Of a DNA stretch of 64,000 nt, positions 10,981 through 21,539 are shown piece after piece; positions within the stretch are counted from its first letter, which is position 1, and every line of letters begins with the position of its first letter. The notes below the pieces were generated by a model, which did no database searches, was not told the DNA's origin, and saw nothing but the letters and a program-made list of their open reading frames with translations. The stretch lies in NCBI GenBank assembly GCA_050084985.1, contig JBITNC010000001.1, positions 174,778,001 through 174,842,000 of the forward strand, in the 5' to 3' direction. Source of the DNA: Nageia nagi. Taxonomy: Eukaryota > Pinophyta. The position numbers and the translations under genes are program-made.

Positions 10981-13394
10981 TCAAGGACTACCCCAACCAC
11001 TGCCTTGTCCGCTAGGACTACTTGGTCACCTCCACCATCTACTAGTCTCTCTAGTACCCTGACCTGGAGGAGTAGTGCCTACAGATCCTGTAGGACTACC
11101 TGGATGCTAAGCTCCCCGTAACTCAAATGAACCAACAACACCTAAGGGAGATGTCCAAGGTGTACCACTCCTACTAGAAAAACCTTGTGACCTCTGATTC
11201 CTGCCTGGAGATCCAACTATGCCTTTTGCACTGCTACCTATTTGATATGTTGAGATATCTATAGGCATATAAATAGCTGGAGGTATAAGATAATGAGCCC
11301 CAGGAGTAAAACCTAGAACACCTGTCAGCCATGTCTATACCAAACCATTATAAAAATCTCATTGCTGACAAATGCCATGAATGAAATTTGAAGAACCACC
11401 CCCAGAAGTAGATGCTACTCCTAACTGATGAACCTAAGCTCCCTGTAAAGAAGAACGAGCCTCATCTCTCTCCTATCTATATCTATCTCGCTCAGTCCTA
11501 TACCTGTACATGTGCGAGTTGGCCTATGCCAACTGGTATCTTAGCTCATAAATATCTCCTAGCAAAGTATCAATGCTAGGAACTTATGTAATAGGAGCCT
11601 CCTCAACTCTGTGTGCAACCTCTGGGGTAGCTCCCTCCTCACCTACACCCATAGCCTCCTCCTCAGGAGCTAACTCCTCAGGAGCATCTACCATGACCTC
11701 CTCACTAGCAACATCCTCTCTTGTAGCCTCCACTCCTGGAGGCTCCTTGCCTACCTCTCCCTCTCCTGCTACTGCACCCAACTCCTCAACAACATTGATG
11801 TGCTGATGAACGTGTTGACCCTCCAATCCACCCTTTAGGCCATCATCTCCCCCCTCTAACTCCACCTCCCACTAGGCCCTAAATACCTCAGACACCCTGA
11901 TGTCATCCTCCCTGATATCATCCTCCAATGATCCCTCCTCTTGAGTAGGATCAGGCTCTGCATAAACCAACGATTGTACACCATCTACTGAGATAGTGCC
12001 CTCATGCTGATATGGCACTGATGGTGCAGGCACATCCTAAACTAAGCCAAACTAATGATGCACTCTCTCAAAATGAAAATACTCCAAAAAATTTGCTCAA
12101 CAACCACTCAAAACATGTGGCTACTGAATACCAGTAAGCTCAGCTGCAAGCTCTCCCCAGATGGGATACAAACGATAAGGTCTAAATCTCACTTGATCTA
12201 GAATCAAGTGACTAATCATGTGGTGATAATAACTCACATCTCGATGAACTCCATCTGATGGGTGAATATAAAAATCATCATGCCATTAGACAATGCCAGC
12301 CTCGTAATCCAAGTGGCTACCAAACCTAGGCATCGATAATCCTAGAGGATGAGCCACAGCTATATGCTCATAAGCCCATGCCTGCAAGGTGATAGTAATG
12401 GATAAAGAGGCCCTATGCCCCTGAGAATAAAACAATAGCTCTCTGTAAATCTAAGTAAATAGTGTAGGTGCCCAAGCATACACTATACCATGTTGTATCA
12501 TATCTACAATAATGGGCAATAATGACCATGGAAACCTCCCACTGCCAGTATCGAAGAGAGCATAACATTATACTAAACCCATCAAGTATGAAAAATGGAT
12601 TATCCCCTGTTGATCCTCCATCCAATACTGGTAGTATTGGATGCCACCTGAAATAATATCAGAAATAATAGTATCAACTCGAGTGGCCCCATATAAATAA
12701 GAAATAGTAGGACAAGCTCCTGCTCTATCCACCACATGCAAAATCCTTTGTCCATGAATGGGGAGTCTATACAATCTATGTATATCCTCCATTGTGACAG
12801 TCATCTCCCCTATCGAAAGATGAAAAGTACATGTCACTACGTTCCATCTATCTAACAATGTAGCTAATAAAGGATACTCCCAATGAATGCGACCCATGTA
12901 TGGGCCCACTCCAAAACCAATTGACCTGAAAAAAGTATGATCGGTTGGACCTAGAAAATCTCTACCTTCTTGTAGAATTGAGGGATATCTACCTCGAGGC
13001 TCAAAGATGTCTTGAACCTATGTAATGTTAAAAAGTTCAGCTCAAAAAAAAATGGCATTTCATACTAAAACACCGACATTTCTAATTTGTAATACTCAAT
13101 CGTCGGTGTTCGCATTCCAAACATCGGTGATTCTATCATCCATTTGGCCTAGGTCAGTGACTGCGGTCGAATTATAAAAAATTTTACAAAAAATATAAGT
13201 AAAAGCCTAATTTACAAATTTTATCTGATAGAGACAATCAAAATAACTTCTAAACATCATTCACAGTTTCAATTTTGAAATTAAATGATTAAATTAGAAA
13301 TTATAAACAAAAAATAAAAAATAAAGTTATTTCAAAACCCTACCTCTTCCCAAATAGGTCGAGAACGTCTAGTGGAGCATCTATGTGGAGGCAT
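10981..13394 (-). pseudogene. Antisense, spliced plant mobile domain (PMD) gene with 16 transition-type stops
   Basis: The minus-strand ATG at 13394 opens a 17-codon Arg-rich exon (MPPHRCSTRRSRPIWEE) ending at 13344 before a GT donor. A phase-0 intron (13343-13018) ends at an AG acceptor. Exon 2 runs 13017-10981, 679 codons including a terminal TGA. Its N-terminal third matches the plant mobile domain (PF10536 type): FGVGPYMGRIHW, LLATLLDRWN, then TCTFHLSIGEMTVTMEDIHRL. The C-terminal half is low-complexity, Glu- then Ser/Gly/Pro-rich. Over 2,037 bp the frame never shifts, yet it contains 16 internal stops (10 TAG, 3 TAA, 3 TGA), each one C-to-T step from CAG, CAA or CGA. PMD proteins occur in host regulators (MAIN/MAIL) and in Gypsy and Mutator-like transposons. 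Here the gene is antisense inside a Gypsy element. Confidence 0.82.
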
Positions 13395-13590
13395 GGTAAT
13401 TGTAATAAATATCAACGGCTAAAAATCAATGAAATTGCAATGAAAAATGGTTCTGGCTAACAATGAGAGTGACAGCTGGAAAAGAAATGAATAAGAAAAA
13501 GTTAAAACTTTTTCTTTTTACTTACATCCAAGGGAGAAATGTCGATGACTGTCATTAAATGTCGGTGACCATCATTAAACACCGATGATT
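13071..13590. repeat. 20-bp-period TCGGTGA-core repeats in PMD intron and upstream region
   Basis: In the PMD intron, TCGGTGT at 13103, TCGGTGA at 13124 and TCAGTGA at 13154 recur, with an inverted CACCGAC at 13071. Upstream of the PMD ATG, units starting at 13541, 13561 and 13581 repeat at exactly 20 bp (GTCGATGACTGTCATTAAAT is the first). The same core recurs at 20-bp spacing in the LTR at 14301-14377. Confidence 0.65.
13493..13516. repeat. Perfect palindrome, 11-bp arms
   Basis: AAGAAAAAGTT, an AA centre, then AACTTTTTCTT form a perfect inverted repeat about 100 bp upstream of the antisense PMD start codon. It could be a hairpin or a symmetric binding site; AT-rich composition makes chance possible. 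Confidence 0.6.
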
Positions 13591-14085
13591 GTAAGTAAAA
13601 TGCCACATTTGTGAATAGTCATGAGAATATTAAAAATTTCTCAAAATAACCTTAAATTGGTCAACAAAATCAAAAAATGATAAAATGTGATGTATCATCA
13701 TTACAAGAGATCATCTTGAAACCTCGTTGTCAGGATAAAGGACAACACCATCAAAACTCATATACTAAAGAAGACTTATACGGTACATGTGCGCTTAGAC
13801 ATGCAAAATGACATAATAGAGATGTCATGCAATTGTCACACAAGCTCAACACATTGTCATACCGAAAATAGTCACTTCTAAAGTATATTCAAATTTGTTT
13901 TCAAAACTACATCAAATGTTAAAAGAAAACACATTTTATCATAATTTGATAAATCAAAATTTTGATTCATCTAAGAAATTGAGTCAAAACTTATATCATA
14001 AAAAAGCAACAACAAATGATCAAGCAACAAAGCTTCTCATTCTATATTTTTGAAATCATCAACCGCATTTTTGGTTGATAATTCA

Positions 14086-14098
14086 AATAGGGGCAAAA
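14086..14098 (+). other. Polypurine tract of the Tat element
   Basis: The purine-rich run AAATAGGGGCAAAA immediately precedes TGTAGACACC, the expected arrangement of a plus-strand priming tract directly 5' of a 3' LTR. Confidence 0.65.
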
Positions 14099-15150
14099 TG
14101 TAGACACCTAAAAATGTCCCTTTTTAACTAGTAAACATTGAAATAATCATAACTCTTTGAGACAATATAAAATAGGTTTAAAAACCATATTATTGGATAG
14201 CTCTCATCAAGTACATGCAAAATGAGTGGTCACATGACCCCTTTTCAATAAAAATTGGCTATTTGGCAGTCACTTTAATATTGTTATAAAAATTGAAAAC
14301 CAGTCACCAGTGACCCAAAACAATCACCAGTGTTTTAGGATGATCACCGGTGTCTACCTAGTAATCATCGGTGACTCTGTAACAACCGAACAAGAAAACA
14401 AAATAGTAATATAAAGTTGTAACATCTCATTCTTCCAATATGATGTGGATAGAGGGGGTCAGTTACGACCTATGGTGGCTTTTCACTTCCCCTTACTAGC
14501 CTTGGAAAATCTCACCCAAAATCTATAAATACAAGCCAATACAAAGCAATAGGGACCCATTTTTTGAAGTAGGGTAATGTTGCCAAAATCATGTGAGCTC
14601 ATACCTTTTATTGTTTTATGCTAGTTTCAATTTAATACATGTCATACATAGATGCTTTGATGTTATTGTCTTTTGCATGTGTGTAGGATTTACAAGTTGT
14701 CCATATCAAGGAGAGAAGCAAGCAAATCAAAAATAATGAAGATCTAATACTCTCATTTTGGAAAATGGCATTTGTAAAAGTCCCTTCCAAGGGCGAATTG
14801 TAGTTTGAGCTGAAAATCAATATCATTTTACAATTACAACATTTCTACCTATTTTGCATAATTTGAAGTTCAGTGAAAATCTAAGAATAATTATATTTCA
14901 TGTTATTCTACATTCCAGATCTATTTTCACTATAATAATAACCAAATATTGTATTCTCTTAATCTCTTAATGATATATAACATGTGGGAGAGCCTACAAT
15001 GTCTCTATTATCCCCTATAGGCTCCTATCTTCTCATCCCAAGTTGTCATTTGCACCTATAGACTTGATACCTACTCTTGTAGCATCACTATCTAAGCCAC
15101 CAATCTTGTGTTAAGGTAAATGTTTCAATTCAATTTACCTCTTTAAAAAA
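14099..15150 (+). repeat. 3' LTR of the Tat element (right end approximate)
   Basis: The sequence begins TGTAGACACCTAAAAATGTC directly after a polypurine tract. It contains four 20-bp units with a CACC(A/G)GTG core (14301, 14321, 14341, 14362) and a TATA-like CTATAAATA near 14524 followed by AGGGACCC, a plausible promoter. No primer site follows, consistent with a 3' rather than a 5' LTR. The end must lie before the PMD relic that begins at 15175. A related LTR occurs at 53910. Confidence 0.6.
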
Positions 15151-15174
15151 TAGGAAATGTATCAAACCTTTTAA

Positions 15175-17057
15175 TTATAGGTGTATCATAAGTATACCTA
15201 AAGTATCAGCTAAGGGAGAGGTAGCTTCTGATGTGGATGGCATGAAGGGATCCATCATTTGAGTAGGTGGTTGTAGATCACTAATTTTCATGGGATCCTC
15301 CTCCTCCTCCTCCTTCTCTTCCTTCCTTCCCTTTTCCCCCTCCTCCTCATCCTCAATACCTAGTGGAATAGGCCTCACTATATCCTACCATTTTTGGTTC
15401 TCTAGGGTGTGTTAATGATGAGGGCTCTACACCCTAGGGGCATGATCCTTGGGTGCCTCCCACTCTGTACTCCACACTAGCATAGCCAAAAATCTAGGTG
15501 GAATGATCTGATATATGTAACATCAAGCCATAATTTTCCACACCCTAGGTATGGGCGCATCTTGAGTAAAGCTAAACTATCATAGTACTATGTATAACTA
15601 GTAAAACTTTATCACCTACCTATGTCTTTGAATGTGGCAAGGAGTCGTACTCAAAGATAACTCATCATATGAATCCTCCCACTTGGGTAATTCAAAGTAT
15701 GAATCCTAAATAATATCATCCTCATACAATAAGATGAGCATCCTCTGATATCATTCTACCCATCATGTCATTCCCATCCACTAAGTATTCTACCATCAAA
15801 ACTAGTGGGCATATCCCTTGAGTCATAATCAACAAGTAGGTTCAAGCTCCACTAATATGATCATAGACCCACACCTATATAATAAATGAGTGGACTATAA
15901 TCCTACCTCTATTTTTCATAGATACAAAGTTATGAAGATCCTTATAAATCATAGCTAGAATATATGGTGCCCATGCATACCTCTCCCTATGAAGGCATAT
16001 CCCTCACATAATAGGAATGAAACCAATAGGGAAGCACTCATGGTTAATATAACTACATAGGATCATGTTGATAAGAATTTACACATATATTATGAATTGT
16101 CATGCATTATCTATATCCTCTAAGGACATATACATAGTATCATGAAGGGGTGCATCCTTCTTCTACTATTGATAGTATTATACAAATGTTATCCAATAAT
16201 AGTGCTCCTCTATCTTCGCCATTGAAAGTGTAGCCTTATAATTTAGTGTACCCTTCATGGATACCTATAGTATGTGATGAATATCAACTAGGGTGATTTG
16301 TATCTCATCAGTAAATGGAATGGGTTGGTTTCATCATACCAATGCTCCCTCATGGAAGTCAAGAACTACTTATTACATGGGATGCCTATAATGCCTCTCA
16401 TGTGACCCAATCCAAATGAGTCTAATCATCCCCTCTTCTCAATAGTTAGGACAAAATATATAGCCACATTCATAGCCAAAATCCATGGATAAAACCTCAT
16501 GAGGTAGGCTTGATCCTACATCCATGTCAAAACATAAAAACTTTACAGTAATCATGTAAAAAAGATAAAATTACAAATAAAAAGTTAAATAAGCTAAAAA
16601 TTAAAATTTATAGTTAAAAATGAAAAATTAACGATGAATTTTTAAAATTTAAATTACCAAATTATGTAAAATTTTATATAGAAGGGAAATATTGTATTTT
16701 TTAGGTAAATTTAATTCCAACAGTGATGCTAGTAACCTAATGGTGCCACCTAATTCAAGCCCCTAATTTCTAAAAATCTTTGAAACCCATCAAGGTTTTC
16801 TATGATTGTATAGTAAAAATGTATTTTTTTTCCTACATACATGCAAAACCTAGCCCCTACATTTTTATCTTAAATATTTCAAAAAAAGATCAAATTTGAT
16901 GAAAACTTAGCTAAATTATAAAATTACTTCATCAAAAATATTCTAATTAATACATAAACCAATAATATGAGGAAATTTTTAGTACCTAGTGCCCCTTAAG
17001 AGAAGAATGAACAACAAGAGCCCTATGACCCTATTGAGAAGTAATCTAATGAGCCAT
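15175..17057 (-). pseudogene. Second antisense PMD gene relic, spliced
   Basis: On the minus strand an ATG at 17057 begins a 24-codon exon (three internal TAG codons) ending at 16986 before a GT donor. A phase-0 intron ends with an AG acceptor at about 16516. Exon 2 starts GATCAAGCC, strikingly like the GTTCAAGAC start of exon 2 in the PMD gene at 13017. The PMD core is recognisable as FGLGHMRGIIG, HWYDETNPFHL and, after a frameshift, TDEIQITLVDIHHI. The tail near 15378-15178 is Glu/Lys-rich (EDEEEGEKGRKEEKEEEEED) and ends at a stop near 15175. It is much more decayed than the first copy, with frameshifts. It probably belonged to another Tat-type element now truncated. Confidence 0.6.
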
Positions 17058-17089
17058 AATTGCAATGATCATACCTCGTTATGACGAAA

Positions 17090-17437
17090 TTAACCCTTTA
17101 TAAATTAACTTTTATCTACTAAGATATCAAGAAGTCACTCACAACAACATCAAATCAATAGCATAATAACAGAAACTAATCTTACAATGAACATAATATA
17201 TAAATTGGTTCCTCCCTCCTTGGGAGTACATCCACTAACTAAGATCTTATTCTCAAAGACCTCTCTTATAAAATCTCTCTTCTCTCCAAACCCTAAACCT
17301 ATATCAAATCTTGCTTCTAAGTTGTACAATATGAGAGGGGGCTACCTCTCTATTTATAAGAATAAATCCTCTCTTTAACCTCTCTTTTACCCAAGGGTAA
17401 GGTTAAAGATATTTATATATTTAGGGAATTGTAAGAG
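17090..17437 (-). repeat. LTR family C, copy 1 (truncated)
   Basis: Read on the minus strand, this shares long blocks with the copies at 17979-18461, 26263-26763 and 26764-27174, including TTGGGAGTACATCCACTAAC on the plus strand and the block around CTCTATTTATAAGAATAAA. The LTR start is missing; sequence diverges at about 17437. Confidence 0.7.
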
Positions 17438-17964
17438 ATTCATATTTATGAATGCAGTGAGATCTAGTTAGTGGATGTACTCCTAGTTGGATGAACCACT
17501 TAATCTCTTGTGTCACTTTGTGAGATTGTTTATACTTGAGTTTTTAATGTTGTATGAGTGACCTTCTATGTGATATTGGTTGTTTAGGAATTAAGTGTTT
17601 ATGTTATTTCCTACAATTATTGCTATATTTAAGTAAATTAACTCAAAACTTGCATATTATTGCTACACATTAGGTAATTTTACTTAAAAAATGTAACTAA
17701 AAAAATAATGCATAGCAATAGCATAAGAATGAACTAACATGTTAGTATAGCAAAAAAATATAGCAATAATATCTACATTGAATAAATTTTGCTAAATAAA
17801 ACTTTATAATCAAAGAACCAAAATGGTTAGTAATATAAGCAAAATTTGACAAAGAATAAGGTAGGAGGGAGATTATATCTTCAATACCTTTTACCTCAAC
17901 AAAGTAGATGGAGAAATAAGAGGAATGAACCTTCAATGATGTTGAAGAGGAGCCTTTAAAAATG
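17438..17964 (-). mobile_element. Short internal region of LTR family C
   Basis: This stretch is homologous to 25740-26248 (shared blocks such as CATAGCAATA, TCTACATTGAA, AACTTTATAATCAAAGAACC and AAGCAAAATTTGACAAAGAA). Both lie directly downstream, on the minus strand, of a family-C LTR and primer site, so they represent the leader or whole interior of a small element. No protein-coding frame is present. At 17464-17486 a reversed piece of the LTR (CTAGTTAGTGGATGTACTCC) forms an inverted repeat with copy 1. Confidence 0.6.
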
Positions 17965-17976
17965 GCTTTGATACCA
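17965..17976 (-). other. Primer-binding site, initiator-Met-tRNA type
   Basis: The minus strand reads TGGTATCAAAGC, one G-to-A step from the plant tRNA-iMet complement TGGTATCAGAGC, and lies just after the end of the family-C LTR. Confidence 0.75.
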
Positions 17977-17978
17977 CT

Positions 17979-18461
17979 TTAAGAAATTAACCTTTTCTGA
18001 ATTAACTTCTAATCTACCAAGATCTCAAGAATTCACTCTTACAAAATCTCTCCTCTCTCTTTCAAACTCTAAACCTATAACATAACTCTTCTTAAAAACT
18101 AATTACTAGAAAGAGAGGGGTACACCTCTCTATTTATAATAAGAAACCCACTATTTAACATCTCTTACAAAATCTCTCCTCTCTCTCTCAAACTCTAAAC
18201 CTATAGCATAACTCTTCTTAAAAACTAATTACTAGAGAGAGAGGGTTACACCTCTATTTATAATAAGAAACCCACTCTTTAACATCTTTTTAACCCACAG
18301 GTAATGTTAAAGATATTCCTATATTTAATCTCTTACCTATTTTTAATTCTTTTCCTATTTTTATTCTTTTAATTATTTAAGGTATCTAAATATAATTTAA
18401 GCATTAAGTGAATTTACATTAAAGAAAAATATTACACAATATTACATTATAAATTATAACA
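17979..18461 (-). repeat. LTR family C, copy 2, with internal 125-bp duplication
   Basis: On the minus strand it starts TGTTATAATTTATAATG at 18461, preceded by the purine tract AAAGGGGAG, and ends just before the primer site at 17976. It thus has polypurine tract and primer site on opposite sides. Within it, 18037-18162 and 18163-18285 are a near-perfect tandem duplication. Another internal block present in other copies is missing. Confidence 0.75.
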
Positions 18462-19318
18462 CTCCCCTTTAATGTGATATTAGGATAGAGTGTAGAGAAG
18501 AGAAGAAAGAGAGAGTAAGAGAGAGTTCTTCTCCATAGAGATACAAGCGGAGATGAGAATTTTTACATCTTTGAGAAATAAGCAAGATCTTAGTTTGAGA
18601 CTCATTACAATAACATTTGACAAAATGGTTTACAATACAATCACTAACCATAATTGGTTTCACTGTAAGTGTATTTGATCAACACTAAGTTGACATGTGA
18701 GCTTTCATAAGCCTACCCTATCCAAAGTAAGTAACTTGCATTCTCAATATGAAACCTACAAGCTATAATTAGCTCATAAATAAGATCAATTAGTTGCATC
18801 ATATAAATCATAAGATAAATGAACTAAGTAATGCCATCCATAAATTGATCAATGATTCACTATAAGTCATTCTGAAGATGTCAAGCCAATACTCATAATC
18901 ATCTGCTAGATATTAGAGACATGTGTTGATCAACAACAAAAAAAGCATATGCACATATGAATCACTTACATATGGATAACTAAACTATGTCAATCAAACA
19001 CATATTGATTCTTCATATATTGATAACAAAAAATAAAATATACCATGAGTTTCTCACATAGAGTGAACTAATCATGAAGGTGTACATTTAAATCAACACT
19101 ATACAACAAAAATAGCCTCTTAGGGATGAATTTTTCATCACAAACATGAATTCAAACTTCACTCCCCATTGAAAAAAACTTCAATACCATAAAAAACTTT
19201 CAAAGTATGCACAACAAAGTTTCTAAAATGGTTAGTAAATAAATCAAGAGAGTCAAAGTCAAATGAATAGAGTTGTAGTTATTTCATCAAGAACTTTATC
19301 CCTAATATAATGTGCTTT
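18462..19318. other. AT-rich stretch, probable decayed retroelement interior
   Basis: No coding frame. On the minus strand its end supplies the purine tract of LTR copy 2, so it is probably the 3' interior of an older element. A GA-rich run lies near 18490-18525. Confidence 0.4.
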
Positions 19319-19605
19319 GAATTTGTGGTACACTATAATTCATCACTAAGATGCCAAGCCCATACTTAAGTCATGTAATGAGCAATATATAATAAAAGTA
19401 TACAAACAAAATAAAGTTCTCAATAATTTTATTAATATGGAAGAAGATACAATGGATTCAACTTGAATTTGTGGTACACTATAATTCATCACTAAGATGC
19501 CAAGCCCATACTTAAGTCATCTAATGAGCAATATATAATAAAAGTATACAAACAAAATAAAGTTCTCAATAATTTTATTAATATGTAAGAAGATACAATG
19601 GATTC
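19319..19605. repeat. 147-bp tandem duplication inside the Copia 3' LTR
   Basis: Units beginning GAATTTGTGGTACACTATAA at 19319 and 19466 are almost identical over about 140 bp, differing at only a few positions. The duplication therefore postdates most decay of the element. Confidence 0.85.
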
Positions 19606-19631
19606 AACAAGAATTCAACATTTACTCCCTT

Positions 19632-21280
19632 TTTGAGGGCAACTTCACCAAATCAATAGATTCCCTAACCTTGGAGAACTAGGTTTTAGGAAGGAGCTTG
19701 GTGAATAAATCAATAGAGTTTAGAACTAATGGAAAATACTATAAATGAATAACACCATCCAAAATGTTCTCTTGAATGAAGTGGGATTATATTTCTACGT
19801 GCTTTATTCTCTTATGAAAAATAAGATTCTTTACCAAAGCAATAATTGACTAGTTATCTGAAGAAATTTGAGATGGAAAAATATGCTCATACCTAATTTA
19901 TTTTAGAATATGCCTCAACCAAATGGCTTCTTGGATTACAACTAATATTGCATGATATTCAACCTCTATTATGGAGAGAGCAATAGTAGGCTACTTCTTA
20001 GAAGCTTAAGAGATAGCACCTGAACCAATGATAAACACATAAGAAGAGGTTGATTTTCTATCATCTCTATCTCCCTCATAGTCAAAATTTGAGAATATTT
20101 GAGAGAACAAATAAGGGAAACATATCATACTTGAAAGCAAGATCCTTAGTGCTTGCAACATACTTCAAAATTTGTTTCATTACATTGAAGTGCTCAACAT
20201 ATGAATTATGCATGAAATAAGCCATCAAATTCATAGCAAAGGTAATATCTACCCTAAAGATATTCAAATAAAGAATACTACTAATAAATTCTTTCTAAGT
20301 CATAACATCTACCAATTGAGAGTTGGAACTAAGAGACAAAGTGATTTTAGGAGAGACTGGGATCGTAGTAGATTTGTAATCTTTCATTTTAAACTTTTGC
20401 AAGATATCAAAGATATACTTAGATTTACTAAGATAAGTACAATCTTTGTATTGGTACACTTGCATACCAAGGTAGTAGTGTAATAAACTAAGGTCTATCA
20501 TTTCAAAAGTTACCTTGATTTTGGATATGCTCTCTTATATGAGGACTATATTATTCTCTCTAATCAGTACATCATCCACATAGAGAAGAATCAAGATCGA
20601 GTCTTATCTTTGGTTGAGCACATAAAGATCTATGTCAAAGAAGTATTTAGTAAACCCAATGTCCTCAAAGTAACTTAAACTCTTTTTGTACCATGCTCAA
20701 GGTGCTTTCTTAAGTCCATACAAAGACTTCTTTAACTTACAAATAAAATATTATTTGCCTTCTATAACAAACCCTTCTAGTTGGCTCATGTAGATTTTCA
20801 CATCTAATTCACTATTGAGAAAAGCATTCTTGATATCAATTTAAAACAATTTTCATCCTTAAGTTGCTAAAAGAGTAAATATTACCCTAATAGTAGGCAT
20901 ATTTGCCACTAGAGTAAACGTTTCCTCATAATTAACTTTATATTTTTGAGTGAAACCCTTGGCAACTAACTTTATTTTGTATTTCTTAATCTTGCCAATT
21001 GAATTATATTTGATCTTGTAAATTAATTTATTATCAATCACATTTTTTTTTATTGGGATAAGGAACTAAATCCCAAGTTTGATTCTTCATTAGAGACTCA
21101 TACTCTATATTCATTGATTTCAACCAACACTCATGCTTTGAAGCTTCCTTGAAGGATGAGGGCTCATTCTTACTATCAATTTTAGTAAATAAGGATTTAT
21201 TAATGGTCATACTTCTAGTTATGCTTTTTATTGGAGAGTTTTTTTCTTTAGGTAACATTTCTACACTAACATCCATCTAG
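19632..21280 (-). pseudogene. Copia reverse transcriptase and RNase H relic
   Basis: Minus-strand segments in order: WLKSMNIEYESLMKNQTWDL (RT N-terminus, near 21130), then KYKIKLVAKGFTQKYKVNYEETF (near 20980), LLHYYLGMQVYQ (near 20485) and the RT-RNase H junction VMKQILKYVASTKDLAFKYD (near 20170). RNase H follows with DRDDRKSTSSYVFIIGSGAIS, a degraded (A/S)xxEAEYxA segment, and the characteristic FTKLLP tail near 19690. The catalytic YVDD segment falls in a poorly preserved stretch. Stops and frame changes occur throughout. Copy-choice DNA synthesis on the element RNA would have been its role. Confidence 0.85.
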
Positions 21281-21539
21281 TTAGATGTAACAAAAGAATC
21301 ATCACCCTCATCAAGGTTCTCATAAGAAGCAAATTCTTCAAAAAATTCATTGAAATTTACATCCCTAGACATAAAGACTACTCTAGAAGAAGGTTGGTAA
21401 AGCCTATAGCCTCTATGTTGATTATCATAGCCCATAAAGATACACTCTTTAGATCTATTATCTATTTTCTTCCTTTTCTCAAGAATAACAAAAGCATAAG
21501 CATCACAACCATAGATACTAAAGTGAGAGATGTTGGGTT

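Larger units (their letters stand above)
1..15150 (+). mobile_element. Tat-lineage Ty3/Gypsy retrotransposon, 5' end outside window
   Basis: The order gag, protease, reverse transcriptase, RNase H, a second archaeal-type RNase H, integrase identifies a Ty3/Gypsy element of the plant Tat lineage, where a dual RNase H is established. Downstream of pol lie a sense accessory ORF (7909-9048), an antisense PMD gene (13394-10981), a polypurine tract and an LTR beginning TGTAGACACC at 14099. If all of this is one element its internal region exceeds 14 kb. The 5' LTR and primer site are outside the window, and the right end of the 3' LTR is uncertain because no partner LTR is visible. At least two frameshifts and many point stops make it non-autonomous now. 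Assigning the PMD gene to this element rests on co-orientation and on the absence of an intervening LTR. Confidence 0.75.

Noticed and set aside
11573-11806. Plus-strand Ser/Thr/Ala-rich open frame
   Set aside because: It is the antisense shadow of the Glu-rich tail of the minus-strand PMD gene.
1-15150. Alternative genetic code with TAA/TAG read as Gln
   Set aside because: In-frame TAA and TAG often sit at Gln positions, but TGA also replaces Arg, TAG replaces Trp at 5502, and Cys-to-Tyr and Asp-to-Asn changes occur at catalytic or zinc sites. Methylation-driven C-to-T decay explains all of these; a code change does not.
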